Positions 29,303 through 44,595 of a DNA stretch of 64,000 nucleotides are shown here, piece after piece. The translations under genes were made by a program, and so were the position numbers. The notes under the pieces are model-generated. The model did not search any database. It saw only the letters and a program-made list of their open reading frames with translations, and was not told where the DNA came from. The stretch is taken from positions 434,001-498,000 of the forward strand of contig NZ_JYJB01000010.1 of assembly GCF_000956475.1 (NCBI RefSeq). Direction: 5' to 3'. This DNA comes from Microbacterium hydrocarbonoxydans (lineage in GTDB: Bacteria > Actinomycetota > Actinomycetes > Actinomycetales > Microbacteriaceae). The first letter of the stretch is position 1, and the number at the start of each line of letters is the position of its first letter.

Positions 29303-30735
29303 CCGGCTCGCAGCGCGGAGGCCGTCGGCAGGGTCCGCCTCGTTCCGGTCACTCCCGCCCCGAGCGCACTGTGCAGCCGGCCAGGAAGGCCGCCTACGAC
29401 GTGCTGAGGGCTGTCTCGGCCTCAGACGCGTACGCGAACCTGATGCTGCCGGCCGTCATCGCAGAAGCGGGGCTCGACCCGCAGGACGCGGCGCTCGCGA
29501 CCGAGCTGACCTACGGCACTCTGCGCCGCCGCGGCACCTATGACGCCATCATCGCCGCGGCCGCCGATCGACCGGCCTCCGACATAGATCCTGCCGTCCT
29601 CGATGCTCTGCGTCTCGGCGCACATCAGCTGCTGGCGACCCGCGTCGCGCCGCACGCCGCGGTGAACGAGTCCGTGAACCTCGTGGCGGCGGCGCAGGGC
29701 CGCGGCGCCTCGAGCTTCGCGAACGCCGTGCTGCGCCGGATCTCCCGTGAGGGCGCCGAGCGCTGGCAGGAGATCATCGAGTCCGGGGCCCGCTCCGATG
29801 ACGAGCGCCTCGCGCTGCGGACCGCGCATCCCGTCTGGGTGATCAGGGCGCTGCGTCGCGCTCTCGCCGCAGAGGAGCGGGCAGCAGAGCTCGACGCGCT
29901 GCTCGATGCGGACAACGTCTCTCCCGAGGTGACGCTGGTCGCGCTGCCAGGTCTCGCCGAGCCAGGCGACCCGCGACGGCCCTACGCGGCGACGGCATTC
30001 GCCTCACCCGGAGGCGATCCGCACCGCATCGTGGCAGGCAGCGGAGGACGAATCCGCGTGCAGGACGAAGGGTCGCAGCTGGTGGCCCTCGCGCTGGCGG
30101 CGGCCGCCCCGATTCGCGCGGGTGAGCGCTGGCTCGACCTGTGCGCGGGCCCCGGCGGGAAGACGGCCCTGCTCGCCGCGATCGCGCACGAGAGCGGCGT
30201 GACGCTCGAGGCCAATGAGGTCGTTCCCGCGCGCGCGGGTCTGGTGCGCAATGCTCTGCGACCCGTGCCCGGCGAAGTCGTGGTGCACGAGCAGGACGGC
30301 CGCGAGTTCGCGAGCGGCCGTCCCGGGGCCTTCGATCGCATTCTCGTCGATGCGCCGTGCACGGGCCTCGGCGCTCTGCGCCGTCGCCCTGAGGCGCGGT
30401 GGCGGAAGTCGCCCGCGGATGTCGCCGAGCTCGTGCCGCTGCAGACGCAGCTGCTCTCCGCGGCCCTCGACGCCCTGGCGCCGGGCGGGATCGTAGCCTA
30501 CGTGACCTGCTCTCCGCACCTGGCCGAGACGACCGGCGTGGTGCAGGAGGTGCTGCGCGAGCGGCCCGAGTACGTGGAGCTCGACGCCGCACGGGTCGTC
30601 GCCGGTCTCGCGCGCAACCCGATCGACCTCGCGGAGGGCTCGGGTCACGTGCAGCTGTGGCCGCATCGCCACAGAACAGACGCGATGTTCCTTGCGCTCA
30701 TCCAGCGACCAGCATCCGACTCACAGGGAGACTGA
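29299..30735 (+). CDS. rsmB: 16S rRNA (cytosine-967 C5)-methyltransferase family protein
   Basis: 478-aa RsmB/Sun-like protein. A NusB-like RNA-binding domain (about 25-170, VQPARKAAYDVLRAVS) precedes a SAM-dependent m5C methyltransferase: motif I LDLCAGPGGKTALLAA (from residue 279), motif IV DAPCTGLG (C354) and the motif VI nucleophile in TCSP (C404). The start at 29299 overlaps fmt (ATGA). It is longer than E. coli RsmB (429 aa) because of a basic N-terminal tail. The exact rRNA position is inferred from family. Confidence 0.93.
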   Translation: MTGSQRGGRRQGPPRSGHSRPERTVQPARKAAYDVLRAVSASDAYANLMLPAVIAEAGLDPQDAALATELTYGTLRRRGTYDAIIAAAADRPASDIDPAVLDALRLGAHQLLATRVAPHAAVNESVNLVAAAQGRGASSFANAVLRRISREGAERWQEIIESGARSDDERLALRTAHPVWVIRALRRALAAEERAAELDALLDADNVSPEVTLVALPGLAEPGDPRRPYAATAFASPGGDPHRIVAGSGGRIRVQDEGSQLVALALAAAAPIRAGERWLDLCAGPGGKTALLAAIAHESGVTLEANEVVPARAGLVRNALRPVPGEVVVHEQDGREFASGRPGAFDRILVDAPCTGLGALRRRPEARWRKSPADVAELVPLQTQLLSAALDALAPGGIVAYVTCSPHLAETTGVVQEVLRERPEYVELDAARVVAGLARNPIDLAEGSGHVQLWPHRHRTDAMFLALIQRPASDSQGD

Positions 30736-30739
30736 CAAC

Positions 30740-31432
30740 ATGCACCTGCACAACCCGCTTCCTCGCGCTCCGCGGATCAATCCCAGCATCCTCGCGGCCG
30801 ACTTCGTGAACATGCAGCGCGACCTTGCGAAGATCGCGACCGCGGACTTCGCGCACGTCGACGTGATGGACAACCACTTCGTGCCGAACCTGACCTTCGG
30901 CCCGCAGATGGTCGAGCGGATCCAGGCCACGAGTCCCGTGCCGCTCGACGTGCACCTGATGATCACGGACCCCGATCGCTGGGCGCCCGGCTACGCGGAG
31001 CTGGGGGCTGCGAGCGTGACCTTCCATCTCGAGGCCGCCGCCGATCCGGTCGCTCTCGCCAGGAAGCTTCGCGCGATCGGTGCACGCGCCGGCGTTGCGA
31101 TCAAGCCAGGGACCGCGGGGGAGAGCCTGTACGACATCATCGACGAGTTCGACCAGATCCTCGTGATGACGGTCGAGCCGGGTTTCGGCGGGCAGGGATT
31201 CATGTCCGAGACCATGCCGAAGCTGCGCGGCCTGGCGGATGAGGCGAAGCGCCGCGGATCGGATGTGTGGCTGCAGGTCGATGGAGGCATCTCCGACAGC
31301 ACGATCGAGATCGCGGCGGCCGCCGGCGCCGACACCTTCGTCGCGGGCTCGGCCGTGTACGGTGCGGATGACGTCGAGGCTGCCGTCATGCGGCTGAGAG
31401 ACCTCGCCAGAGCGGCTAGCCTGGAATCGTGA
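30740..31432 (+). CDS. rpe: ribulose-phosphate 3-epimerase
   Basis: 230-aa TIM-barrel metalloenzyme interconverting Ru5P and Xu5P in the pentose phosphate pathway. Motifs: [32 protein letters not shown] with the metal His and Asp, [20 protein letters not shown], and VDGGIS. The start ATG lies 4 nt after rsmB with a CAGGGAG site. Ru5P is upstream of PRPP, which the following his genes and the pyr operon consume. It overlaps hisE by 4 nt. Confidence 0.96.
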   Translation: MHLHNPLPRAPRINPSILAADFVNMQRDLAKIATADFAHVDVMDNHFVPNLTFGPQMVERIQATSPVPLDVHLMITDPDRWAPGYAELGAASVTFHLEAAADPVALARKLRAIGARAGVAIKPGTAGESLYDIIDEFDQILVMTVEPGFGGQGFMSETMPKLRGLADEAKRRGSDVWLQVDGGISDSTIEIAAAAGADTFVAGSAVYGADDVEAAVMRLRDLARAASLES

Positions 31433-31692
31433 AGACTTTCGACGAGCTGTTCGCCGAGCTCAGCGTCAAGGCCGAGACCCGCCCTGAAGGATCGGGAACG
31501 GTCGCCGAGCTCGATGGCGGTGTGCACACGATCGGCAAGAAGATCGTGGAAGAGGCCGCCGAGGTGTGGATGGCGTCCGAGTACGAATCCGACGAGGCCG
31601 CCGCCGAGGAGATCTCGCAGCTGCTGTACCACGTGCAGGTGATGATGATCGCGAAGGGCCTGACCCTCGCGGACGTCTACCGACATCTGTGA
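31429..31692 (+). CDS. hisE: phosphoribosyl-ATP pyrophosphatase
   Basis: 87-aa all-alpha MazG-like enzyme for the second step of histidine synthesis. The core is [20 protein letters not shown], then [14 protein letters not shown], with the metal-binding EExxE/ExxD residues. The GTG start overlaps the rpe stop. A TAGCCT box (31417-31422) 6 nt before GTG could also drive a leaderless his transcript. HisE is separate from HisI here, as usual in actinobacteria. Confidence 0.95.
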   Translation: MKTFDELFAELSVKAETRPEGSGTVAELDGGVHTIGKKIVEEAAEVWMASEYESDEAAAEEISQLLYHVQVMMIAKGLTLADVYRHL

Positions 31693-31730
31693 TGCGCTCC
31701 GCCCCACTCGTTTCGACCTGAAGGCTGTTC

Positions 31731-32573
31731 ATGCTGCGCATCGCTGTTCCCAACAAGGGCTCTCTCTCCGAGACCGCCGCCGACATGCTCGCGGAGGCCG
31801 GCTACGCCGGACGCCGTGATCCCAAGACCCTGCACGTCGTCGATTCCGAGAACGACGTCGAGTTCTTCTTCCTCCGTCCCAAGGACATCGCGACCTATGT
31901 CGGGTCGGGTGCGATCGATGTGGGCATCACCGGCCGTGACCTCCTGCTCGACGCGCGGATGCCCGGCGCACGAGAGATCGAAGCGCTCGGCTTCGCGGCA
32001 TCGACGTTCCGCTTCGCCGCTCCGACCGGGCGCTACAGCGACGTCTCGCAGCTCGACGGGCTCCGCATCGCGACCTCCTACCCCGGACTCGTGGACGCGT
32101 TCCTCGACGAGCGCGGCATCGCCGTCGATCTCGTCCCGCTGGACGGCGCGGTGGAGTCGGCTGTGCGCCTTGGCGTCGCGGATGCCGTCGCCGATGTCGT
32201 GGAGACGGGGACGACCCTCCGTCAGGCAGGACTCGAGGTGTTCGGTCCGGTCATCCTGGAGTCCGAAGCCGTCCTGATCTCAGGTCCCGCCGACGCTGAG
32301 GGGGCCGACACGCTCCTGCGTCGCCTGCGCGGCGTGATGGTGGCACGACGCTTCGTGATGATCGACTACGACCTCCCGGCCGCACTCCTCGACGAAGCGG
32401 TGAAGATCGCGGGCGGCATCGAATCGCCCACGGTGTCTCCGCTGCGCGACCCCGAATGGGTGGCGGTGCGGGTCATGGTGGCACGCTCGCGAGTCAACCC
32501 GGTCATGGACGAGCTGTACGCCCTGGGCGCGCGGGCGATCCTCGTCACGGCCATCCACAACGCGAGGCTCTGA
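31731..32573 (+). CDS. hisG: ATP phosphoribosyltransferase (long form)
   Basis: 280-aa first enzyme of histidine synthesis (ATP + PRPP). It is the long, hisZ-independent form: catalytic domain starting [13 protein letters not shown], the PRPP loop near [15 protein letters not shown], and a C-terminal ACT-like domain (about 205-280) for histidine feedback inhibition. It starts 38 nt after hisE behind a GAAGG site and shares one base with hisF. Confidence 0.96.
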   Translation: MLRIAVPNKGSLSETAADMLAEAGYAGRRDPKTLHVVDSENDVEFFFLRPKDIATYVGSGAIDVGITGRDLLLDARMPGAREIEALGFAASTFRFAAPTGRYSDVSQLDGLRIATSYPGLVDAFLDERGIAVDLVPLDGAVESAVRLGVADAVADVVETGTTLRQAGLEVFGPVILESEAVLISGPADAEGADTLLRRLRGVMVARRFVMIDYDLPAALLDEAVKIAGGIESPTVSPLRDPEWVAVRVMVARSRVNPVMDELYALGARAILVTAIHNARL

Positions 32574-33334
32574 TGGCCCTCGCGAAGCGCGTCATCCCCT
32601 GTCTCGACGTCGCCGAAGGGCGCGTGGTGAAGGGTGTGAACTTCGAGAACCTGCGCGACATGGGCGATCCGGTCGAACTCGCGCGGCACTACGCCGCGCA
32701 GGGAGCCGACGAGATCACGTTCCTCGACGTCACGGCGACCGTGGATGCTCGCGCGACGACGTACGACGTCGTGCAGCGTACCGCCGAGCAGGTCTTCGTG
32801 CCGCTGACGGTCGGCGGGGGAGTCCGCTCGGTCGATGACGTCGCCCGGCTGCTCGGGGTGGGTGCGGACAAGGTCGGCGTGAACTCGGCCGCTATCGCCC
32901 GCCCGGCCCTGATCGGCGAGATCGCCGACCGTTTCGGCGCGCAGGTGCTCGTGCTGTCGCTCGACGTCAAGCGCGCCGGCACCACGCCATCGGGCTTCGT
33001 GGTCACCACGCACGGCGGGCGCAACCTGACCGAGATCGATGCGATCGAGTGGGCGCGCGAAGCGGCCGAGCGCGGGGCAGGCGAGCTGCTCGTCAACTCG
33101 ATCGACGCCGACGGCACCCGCGACGGCTTCGATCTGGAGCTTGTGGGGCTCATGCGCGAGGCCGCGCGGGTGCCGGTGATCGCCTCGGGAGGTGCGGGAT
33201 CCGTGGAGCACTTCGCTCCGGCGATCAAGGCCGGAGCCGATGCTGTGCTCGCCGCGAGCGTCTTCCACACGGGCGCCCTCACCGTGGGAGACGTGAAGGA
33301 CGCTCTGCGCGCCGAAGGAGTGCTGGTCCGGTGA
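32573..33334 (+). CDS. hisF: imidazole glycerol phosphate synthase cyclase subunit
   Basis: 253-aa TIM barrel producing IGP and AICAR with ammonia from HisH. Motifs: [19 protein letters not shown] with the catalytic Asp, [24 protein letters not shown], and [13 protein letters not shown]. The start at 32573 abuts the hisG stop (TGATG). The HisH glutaminase gene is not nearby. It overlaps hisI by 4 nt. Confidence 0.97.
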   Translation: MALAKRVIPCLDVAEGRVVKGVNFENLRDMGDPVELARHYAAQGADEITFLDVTATVDARATTYDVVQRTAEQVFVPLTVGGGVRSVDDVARLLGVGADKVGVNSAAIARPALIGEIADRFGAQVLVLSLDVKRAGTTPSGFVVTTHGGRNLTEIDAIEWAREAAERGAGELLVNSIDADGTRDGFDLELVGLMREAARVPVIASGGAGSVEHFAPAIKAGADAVLAASVFHTGALTVGDVKDALRAEGVLVR

Positions 33335-33684
33335 GCGTGGAGGAGAAGATCGCGCAGGTCGCGTTCAACGGCGACGGGCTCGCACCCGTGATCGTGCAGC
33401 AGTTCGATACGCGCGAGGTGCTGATGATGGCGTGGATGAACGACGAGGCCCTGCGGCGCACGCTCACCTCGGGCCGGGCCGTGTACTGGTCGCGCTCTCG
33501 TCAGGAGTACTGGCGCAAGGGCGACACCTCCGGCAACATCCAGGTCGTGCACGAGGCTCGTCTCGACTGCGACGGCGACGCGATCCTGCTGATCGTCGAT
33601 CAGACAGGACCCGCGTGCCACACCGGAACCCGCACCTGCTTCGACACGACCGACCTCGAGGCCGTCCCCGGGACCGACGACTGA
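33331..33684 (+). CDS. hisI: phosphoribosyl-AMP cyclohydrolase
   Basis: 117-aa zinc/Mg enzyme, third step of histidine synthesis. Signature blocks: [30 protein letters not shown], the Asp-rich LDCDGDAIL, and zinc-binding Cys in [15 protein letters not shown] start overlapping hisF. It is the monofunctional form. In many actinobacteria trpE follows here; in this genome the next ATG (Trp membrane gene) overlaps the hisI stop. Confidence 0.96.
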   Translation: MSVEEKIAQVAFNGDGLAPVIVQQFDTREVLMMAWMNDEALRRTLTSGRAVYWSRSRQEYWRKGDTSGNIQVVHEARLDCDGDAILLIVDQTGPACHTGTRTCFDTTDLEAVPGTDD

Positions 33685-34274
33685 TGGATCTCGCACGCAG
33701 AGGACGCTCGATCGCCGTCTCCGGGTTCCTGCTCGGGGGTGCCGTCGGCATCATCGCGTCGACGCAGACCTGGCTCACCGTGCAGCGCGCAGACGCCGGC
33801 GCCGACATCCTCGTGCCCGGTGCATCCGCTCTGCCGCTGCTCGCCCCGCTGAGCCTCGCGGTCCTCGCGCTCGGTGCCGCGCTGTCGCTCACGGGATCCG
33901 TGCTGCGCCTGATCTTCGGCGCCCTGGCCGGAGCCGTCGCGATCCTGATGGGGTGGAGCACCTTGCAGCTGCTCCTCTCCTCTCCAGTCTCCGCCGTGGC
34001 CTCGACCGTCACGGATGCGACCGGCATCGCCGGTGCCGCGGGGCTTGCGGACGTCATCGGCGCGATCGTTCCCACGGCGTGGCCCGTCATCGCACTCGTC
34101 GGCTGGGCGATCCTGCTGATCGCGGCCGTCGTGGTCGTTCTCACCGGCCGCACATGGAAGAGCGGCGGCCGCCGCTACCGGACGGATGCCGGCGCAGCCG
34201 CCGTCGCCGAAGGCCCCGTCGACGCCGTCGATTCCTGGGACGACCTGTCCCGTGGCACGGATCCGACGCGCTGA
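33684..34274 (+). CDS. Trp biosynthesis-associated membrane protein
   Basis: 196-aa protein with four predicted membrane helices (about 10-30, 47-72, 75-98 and 127-155). A hydrophilic tail ends with the family hallmark WDDLSRGTDPTR. This matches the actinobacterial Trp-operon conserved membrane protein family, always seen beside trp genes but of unknown function. The ATG is within the hisI stop (TGATG). It precedes the HGxxPAAW gene and trpC, its usual neighbours, but trpE is missing on its 5' side. Confidence 0.85.
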   Translation: MDLARRGRSIAVSGFLLGGAVGIIASTQTWLTVQRADAGADILVPGASALPLLAPLSLAVLALGAALSLTGSVLRLIFGALAGAVAILMGWSTLQLLLSSPVSAVASTVTDATGIAGAAGLADVIGAIVPTAWPVIALVGWAILLIAAVVVVLTGRTWKSGGRRYRTDAGAAAVAEGPVDAVDSWDDLSRGTDPTR

Positions 34275-34280
34275 CCCCGA

Positions 34281-34286
34281 TAGACT
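34281..34286 (+). promoter_or_regulatory. -10-like box (TAGACT) before the HGxxPAAW-trpCBA group
   Basis: TAGACT in the 49-nt gap, 43 nt before the ATG, could start a separate trp transcript with a roughly 30-nt leader containing a CCGGAGGAG ribosome-binding site. No leader peptide, T-box or attenuator structure is visible. Confidence 0.45.
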
Positions 34287-34323
34287 GAACCCGATCCAGC
34301 TACACCGTCCCCCGGAGGAGAAC

Positions 34324-34554
34324 ATGACCAACCCGATCGCCGACCCCGGACACGGACACTCGCCTGCTGCCTGGACTGGCGTTATCATCATGCTCCTCGG
34401 CTTCACGCTCGGCACTCTCTTCTTCTGCCTCGAGATGCCCAGCCTGGTGTGGGCATCCGTCGTGCTCATCCCCGTCGGGGCGCTCATCGGCTGGATCCTG
34501 TCGAAGGCCGGATGGGGCGCGAAGGGTCCCAAGTACCAGCCGAAGGCGCACTAG
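34324..34554 (+). CDS. HGxxPAAW family small membrane protein
   Basis: 76-aa protein with the family motif HGHSPAAW near residue 11 and two membrane helices (about 20-38 and 42-60). This actinobacterial family is found next to trpC and has no known function. The start is fixed by a strong GGAGGAG site. The TAG stop shares a base with the GTG of trpC, indicating coupling. Confidence 0.85.
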   Translation: MTNPIADPGHGHSPAAWTGVIIMLLGFTLGTLFFCLEMPSLVWASVVLIPVGALIGWILSKAGWGAKGPKYQPKAH

Positions 34555-35327
34555 TGGTCCTCGCCGACCTGACGGCCGGCGCTGTCGCAGACGCCGAGCG
34601 TCGCAAGCTCTCCCGGCCTCTGGCAGATGTCGAGCGGGTGGCATTGGCACGTCCGGCCGCCAAGGACGCGCTCGGATTCCTGGCGCCCGCGGATCGGGTC
34701 AAGATCATCGCCGAGGTCAAGCGCGCGAGTCCGTCTCGCGGCGCCCTCGCGGAGATCCCCGACCCCGCCCTGCAGGCGTCGCTGTACGAGACCGGCGGCG
34801 CCTCGGCGATCAGCGTTCTCACCGAAGAACGCCGCTTCGGGGGCAGCCTCGCCGATCTCGAGGCGGTCACGGCCCGCGTGTCGCTGCCGGTGCTGCGCAA
34901 GGACTTCATCGCCACGCGCTACCAGGTGCTCGAGGCGCGGGCAGCAGGTGCCGACCTGGTGCTGCTGATCGTCGCCGGTCTGGAGCCCGCGGTTCTGAAG
35001 GACCTGTTCGGCTTCATCACAGAACTCGGGATGACGCCTCTCGTCGAGACGCACTCCGCCGACGAGCTCGAGGCGGCGATCGACCTCGGGTCGCCGCTGA
35101 TCGGCGTGAACGCGCGGGATCTCAAGACCCTCGAACTCGACCGCGACCTGTTCGGCCGCCTGGTCGAGCGCATCCCCGACTCCGCGGTCAAGATCGCCGA
35201 GTCGGCGGTGCTCACCCCTGCCGATGTCGCGCACTACCGCTCTGCGGGGGCCGACGTCGTCCTGATCGGGGAAGCGCTCGTCACGGGCGACCCGGTCGCC
35301 ACACTCAAGAGCTTCCTGGAGGTCTGA
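34554..35327 (+). CDS. trpC: indole-3-glycerol phosphate synthase
   Basis: 257-aa TIM barrel converting CdRP to indole-3-glycerol phosphate. The catalytic [14 protein letters not shown] is present, followed by [27 protein letters not shown] and [10 protein letters not shown]. The start is GTG at 34554, overlapping the previous stop. No fused TrpF domain. trpF and trpD are not adjacent. Confidence 0.95.
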   Translation: MVLADLTAGAVADAERRKLSRPLADVERVALARPAAKDALGFLAPADRVKIIAEVKRASPSRGALAEIPDPALQASLYETGGASAISVLTEERRFGGSLADLEAVTARVSLPVLRKDFIATRYQVLEARAAGADLVLLIVAGLEPAVLKDLFGFITELGMTPLVETHSADELEAAIDLGSPLIGVNARDLKTLELDRDLFGRLVERIPDSAVKIAESAVLTPADVAHYRSAGADVVLIGEALVTGDPVATLKSFLEV

Positions 35328-36559
35328 TGCCCAGCACCGAGCGTCCGCCGGGCAGTCTGCGCGAGCAGCACGGCCCGCTTTTCGGCGAGTACGGCGGGCG
35401 CTACATGCCCGAATCGCTGATCGCGGCGATCGACGAGCTCACCGAGGCGTATGCCGAGGCGATCGTCGACCCGGGTTTCCGCGCGGAGCTCGCGCACCTG
35501 CTGAGCTCGTACGCGGGGCGCCCGTCTCCGCTCACGGAGGTCGCCCGGTTCGCCGAGCACGCCGGCGGCGCCCGCGTCTTCCTCAAGCGCGAAGACCTCA
35601 ACCACACGGGGTCGCACAAGATCAACAACGTGCTCGGACAGGCGCTGCTCACCAAGCGCCTTGGCAAGACGCGGGTGATCGCCGAGACGGGTGCCGGACA
35701 GCATGGGGTCGCCACGGCGACGGCGGCCGCCCTGTTCGGACTCGACTGCACGATCTACATGGGCGAGGTCGACACCGAGCGCCAGGCGCTCAACGTCGCG
35801 CGCATGCGCCTGCTGGGCGCGGAGGTCGTCGCCGTGAAGTCCGGCTCGCGCACCCTCAAGGACGCGATCAACGACGCCTACCGCGACTGGGTCGCCTCGG
35901 TCGAGACCACCAACTACATCTTCGGCACGGCCGCCGGTCCGCACCCGTTCCCTGCGATGGTGCGCGACTTCCAGAAGATCATCGGCGAGGAGGCGCGCCA
36001 GCAGCTGCTCGACGAGGTCGGGCGTCTCCCGGATGCCGTCATCGCGTGCGTGGGCGGCGGCTCGAACGCGATCGGCATGTTCGACGCCTTCCTCGACGAC
36101 GAGAACGTGAAGCTCTATGGAGTGGAGGCGGCCGGTGACGGCGTCGACACACCGAAGCACGCCGCGTCGATCGAGCGAGGACGCCCTGGCATCCTGCACG
36201 GCGCGAAGACCTATGTGCTGCAGGACGAGGACGGGCAGACGATCGAGTCGCACTCGATCTCGGCCGGTCTGGACTACCCGGGTGTCGGTCCTGAGCACTC
36301 CTGGCTGGCTGACATCGGCCGCGCCGAGTACATCCCCGCCACCGACGACGAGGCGATGCAGGCCCTTCGCCTGCTGAGCCGCACCGAAGGCATCATCCCC
36401 GCTGTCGAGTCGGCGCACGCCCTCGCGGGCGCACTGCGCCTGGGCAAGGTGCTCGGTCCCGACGCCGTGCTCGCGGTGTGCCTCTCCGGCCGCGGCGACA
36501 AGGACATGGACACGGCGGCGAAGTACTTCAAGCTCTACGACGAGGGAGCATCCGAGTGA
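35327..36559 (+). CDS. trpB: tryptophan synthase beta subunit
   Basis: 410-aa PLP enzyme condensing indole and serine. The Schiff-base Lys is K98 in [22 protein letters not shown] and the phosphate loop [12 protein letters not shown] are intact, with C-terminal LSGRGDKD. It belongs to the standard TrpB1 class, which pairs with TrpA. The ATG shares one base with the trpC stop; it overlaps trpA by 4 nt (GTGA). Confidence 0.98.
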   Translation: MPSTERPPGSLREQHGPLFGEYGGRYMPESLIAAIDELTEAYAEAIVDPGFRAELAHLLSSYAGRPSPLTEVARFAEHAGGARVFLKREDLNHTGSHKINNVLGQALLTKRLGKTRVIAETGAGQHGVATATAAALFGLDCTIYMGEVDTERQALNVARMRLLGAEVVAVKSGSRTLKDAINDAYRDWVASVETTNYIFGTAAGPHPFPAMVRDFQKIIGEEARQQLLDEVGRLPDAVIACVGGGSNAIGMFDAFLDDENVKLYGVEAAGDGVDTPKHAASIERGRPGILHGAKTYVLQDEDGQTIESHSISAGLDYPGVGPEHSWLADIGRAEYIPATDDEAMQALRLLSRTEGIIPAVESAHALAGALRLGKVLGPDAVLAVCLSGRGDKDMDTAAKYFKLYDEGASE

Positions 36560-37383
36560 CCGCCGACGTCGCCGCACGACCCGGAAGAGTCGAGGCCGCG
36601 ATCCAGAAGGCCGAGGCCGCAGGGCGCAGCGCCTTCGTGGGCTATCTGCCCGTGGGTTTCCCCGATCTCGAGACGAGCATCCAGGCGGCGATCGCCCTCG
36701 CCGAGAACGGCGTCGACATCATCGAGCTGGGGCCGCCCTACAGCGACCCCGTCATGGACGGCTCCGTGATCCAGGAGGCCACGACGGCCGCCCTTGCGAA
36801 CGGCTTCAAGATGGCCGATCTCTTCACCGCGGTCCGCGCGATCACCGCCGCCACCGACGTGCCGGTCCTCGTGATGACCTATTGGAACCCGGTCTTCCAG
36901 TACGGCGTCGACCGCTACGCCGACGATCTTCTCGCCGCCGGCGGTGCCGGGCTGATCACGCCCGACATCACGCCGGAGGTCGCAGGGGAGTGGATCGCCG
37001 CGAGCGAGCGCACCGGGCTCGACCGCGTCTTCCTCGCAGCTCCCACCTCGACCGATGCGCGACTCGACCTCGTGGTCACGGCATCCACCGGGTTCGTCTA
37101 CACGGTCTCCACCATGGGGATCACGGGCGAACGGGCCGAACTCGACCGCGCCGCTCGGACCCTCGTGGGCCGGCTGCGCGCGCACGGCGCGAAGCGCGCG
37201 TGCGTCGGCATCGGCATCTCCACCGCCGAGCAGATCGCCGGGGTCAGCGAATACGCCGACGGCGCCATCGTCGGCACCGCACTGGTCCGCGCCCTCCGCG
37301 ACGGCGGCGTGTCCGCCCTCGCCGAAGTCACCCGCACACTGGCTGCCGGCACATCGTCGGCACGCCCCGTACACGAGAACTAG
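36556..37383 (+). CDS. trpA: tryptophan synthase alpha subunit
   Basis: 275-aa TIM barrel that cleaves indole-3-glycerol phosphate to indole. The two catalytic acids align as E57 ([11 protein letters not shown]) and D68 (PVMDG). The phosphate site includes GIGISTAEQ. Starts at the GTG overlapping trpB. The TAG stop lies inside the TAGAAT -10 candidate of lgt. Confidence 0.95.
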   Translation: MTADVAARPGRVEAAIQKAEAAGRSAFVGYLPVGFPDLETSIQAAIALAENGVDIIELGPPYSDPVMDGSVIQEATTAALANGFKMADLFTAVRAITAATDVPVLVMTYWNPVFQYGVDRYADDLLAAGGAGLITPDITPEVAGEWIAASERTGLDRVFLAAPTSTDARLDLVVTASTGFVYTVSTMGITGERAELDRAARTLVGRLRAHGAKRACVGIGISTAEQIAGVSEYADGAIVGTALVRALRDGGVSALAEVTRTLAAGTSSARPVHEN

Positions 37384-37386
37384 AAT
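37381..37386 (+). promoter_or_regulatory. -10 box (TAGAAT) of lgt, leaderless spacing
   Basis: TAGAAT ends 7 nt before the lgt ATG, so transcription would begin at or next to the start codon. The box includes the trpA stop codon. No -35 is evident, and no ribosome-binding site precedes lgt. Confidence 0.55.
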
Positions 37387-37393
37387 CGCACTC

Positions 37394-38422
37394 ATGTCCC
37401 TCGCGCTCCACAGCACCTTCACCGGCGTGCTCGCCAGCATCCCGAGCCCTCCCGTCGCCTACTTCGACCTGGGCCCGATCCGGATCCACTTCTACGCGCT
37501 CTGCATCATCGCCGGCATCATCGCCGCCGTGCTGCTGACGAACCACCGCCTCACCAAGCGCGGGGCGGAGCCGTGGGTCGTGATCGACATCTCGATCCTC
37601 GCCGTGCCGCTCGCGATCATCACCGCGCGGTTCTACCACGTGTTCACGCACCCGAACGACTACTTCGGGGCCGGCCACAACACGTGGAATCCCTTGCAGC
37701 CCGGTTCCATCTGGGCGATCTGGGAGGGCGGCATCGCCATCTACGGCGCCCTCATCGGCGGTGCCATCGGCGCCTGGCTCGGCTGCCGCTGGACCGGCAT
37801 CCGCTTCTGGACCTTCGCCGACGCCCTCGCACCTGGCCTGCTGCTCGCGCAGGCGATGGGCCGCTTCGGCAACTGGTTCAACCACGAGCTCTTCGGCCTG
37901 CCCACCGACCTGCCCTGGGGCCTGGAGATCGAGTCGACCAACTCGGCGTTCCCCCCTGGCCTGCCCGACGGCACGCTGTTCCACCCCACCTTCCTCTACG
38001 AGGTGATCTGGAACGGCCTGGGTGTGCTCGTGCTGCTCTGGCTGAGCCGCAAGGCGACCGCTCTGCAGTGGGGACGCCTGTTCGCGATCTACCTCATCTG
38101 GTACAGCGCGGGCCGCATCGTGTGGGAATCCATCCGCATCGATCCGAGCGAGATCTACTTCGGTCTGCGCAGCAACGTCTGGGCCGCGATCCTCGGTGTC
38201 GTCGTCGGTCTGGTGATCCTGATCGTCCAGAGTCGCAGGCACCCCGGGCTCGAGCCCTCGCCGTATCAGCCGGGTCGCGGCCGGAACGATGCCGACGCTG
38301 TTGTAGACTCGCAGGACAATCCCTCTGACTTCGTGGATCTCAGCGAGCCTGATGCCGAAGAAGTCCCCGCAGGAGCCGCAGCCACAAGCACCGCTCCCAC
38401 GGAAGCGGAAGGCTCCCGATAG
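37394..38422 (+). CDS. lgt: prolipoprotein diacylglyceryl transferase
   Basis: 342-aa membrane enzyme adding diacylglycerol from phosphatidylglycerol to lipobox cysteines. Several membrane helices surround WEGGIAIYGALIGG and the signature GRFGNWFNHELFG (R157), followed by HPTFLYEVIWNG. A charged cytoplasmic tail of about 70 residues, rich in Asp, Glu and Ala, is typical of actinobacterial Lgt. The DUF4349 lipoprotein at 12.6-13.5 kb is a probable substrate. Location after trpA is conserved in actinobacteria. Confidence 0.95.
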   Translation: MSLALHSTFTGVLASIPSPPVAYFDLGPIRIHFYALCIIAGIIAAVLLTNHRLTKRGAEPWVVIDISILAVPLAIITARFYHVFTHPNDYFGAGHNTWNPLQPGSIWAIWEGGIAIYGALIGGAIGAWLGCRWTGIRFWTFADALAPGLLLAQAMGRFGNWFNHELFGLPTDLPWGLEIESTNSAFPPGLPDGTLFHPTFLYEVIWNGLGVLVLLWLSRKATALQWGRLFAIYLIWYSAGRIVWESIRIDPSEIYFGLRSNVWAAILGVVVGLVILIVQSRRHPGLEPSPYQPGRGRNDADAVVDSQDNPSDFVDLSEPDAEEVPAGAAATSTAPTEAEGSR

Positions 38423-38504
38423 CCGCCGATCCGTGCGGAACCCCATGCATTCGCCCGGCCAATGACGTCCCCGGGTCTCCCCGACTGATCTGAGGACGGT
38501 TCAG

Positions 38505-43074
<4,570 letters not shown>

Positions 43075-43082
<8 letters not shown>

Positions 43083-44541
43083 TCCCAAAGGTTTTCTGAA
43101 GGTCACCGAGCGTGAGCTTCCCGCTCGCCGCCCGGTTCCCGTGCGCATCCTCGACTGGAAGGAGGTTTACGAGCCGGGCGACCAGGCCGTGCTCCGTCGC
43201 CAGGCGAGCCGCTGCATGGACTGCGGTGTGCCGTTCTGCCACCAGGGCTGCCCGCTCGGCAACCTGATCCCGGAGTGGAACGATCTCACCTGGCGGGGGG
43301 AGGGGCGCGCGGCGATCGACCGTCTGCACGCGACCAACAACTTCCCCGAGTTCACCGGTCGTCTGTGCCCTGCACCGTGTGAGAGCGCGTGCGTGCTGGG
43401 CATCAACCAGCCGGCCGTGACGATCAAGCAGATCGAGGTCTCGATCATCGACGAGGCCTTCAGCAAGGGCTGGGTCGAGGCCCAGCCGCCTGCTCGTCTG
43501 ACCGGCAAGACCGTCGCGATCGTGGGTTCGGGGCCTGCAGGACTCGCAGCCGCCCAGCAGCTGACCCGCGCCGGCCACACCGTCGCGGTGTTCGAGCGCG
43601 ACGACCGGATCGGCGGCCTCATCCGCTACGGCATCCCGGACTTCAAGATGGAGAAGTCGCAGCTCGAAGCCCGGCTGCGTCAGATGCAGGAGGAGGGCAC
43701 CCGTTTCCGTGCGGGCGTCGAGATCGGCAAGGACATCAGCTGGGCCGACCTCCGTGCGCGCTATGACGCGGTCGTCGTCGCCACAGGCTCGACCGTGCCG
43801 CGCGACCTGCCGATCCCCGGCCGTGACCTCGACGGCGTGCACTTCGCGATGGAGTACCTCGTGGAGTCGAACCACGCGGTCGCCGGCGACAAGGTGCCCG
43901 AGCAGATCACGGCAGAGGGCAAGCACGTCATCGTGATCGGCGGCGGCGACACCGGCGCCGACTGCATCGGCACCGCACACCGCCAGGGTGCGCTGAGTGT
44001 CACGAACCTCGCGATCGGCAAGCAGCCCAGCGCCGAGCGCCCTGGGCACCAGCCCTGGCCGATGATGCCGACGATCTTCGAGGTCTCCTCGGCGCACGAG
44101 GAGGGCGGAGAGCGCATGTATCTCGCGTCGACCGTCGAGTTCCTCTCGAATGAGGTCGGCGAGGTGCGCGCACTGCGTGTGGCGGAGACGGAGTACGTCG
44201 ACGGACGTCGCGTGCCCAAGAGCGGCACCGAGCGCGAGATCCCCGCCGATCTCGTGCTGATCGCGATGGGCTTCACCGGCCCGGAGCAGGACGGCTTCTC
44301 CGACGACGAGCGTCCCCAGTTCACCGACCGCGGCAACTTCCAGCGCGACTCGTCGTACCAGTCGACTCTGCCTGGCGTGTTCGTAGCCGGTGACGCCGGC
44401 CGCGGCCAGTCGCTGATCGTCTGGGCGATTGCGGAAGGCCGAGCCGCCGCGGCGAACGTCGACCGGTTCCTGATGGGCGAGACCGTGCTTCCCGAGCCGG
44501 TGCGTCCGACCGATGTCGCGATCGGGCTTCAGCCCGCGTAG
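43075..44541 (+). CDS. gltD: glutamate synthase small subunit
   Basis: 488-aa beta subunit passing electrons from NADPH to GltB. N-terminal ferredoxin-like cysteines ([13 protein letters not shown] from C47; CPAPCESAC) hold two [4Fe-4S] clusters. An FAD-binding Rossmann motif [15 protein letters not shown] (about 147) and an NADPH motif [15 protein letters not shown] follow. GTG start preceded by GGAGG within gltB. The pair forms the complete GOGAT. Confidence 0.97.
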
Positions 44542-44595
44542 GCTGAGCCCGGCATCGTCGCCTGATCTATATCCCCCTCTACCCTGGAGAATCTG

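Noticed and set aside
34275..34323. Trp attenuator or leader peptide before the HGxxPAAW-trpC genes
   Set aside because: The 49-nt gap has no Trp-rich mini-frame, no T-box core and no alternative hairpins.
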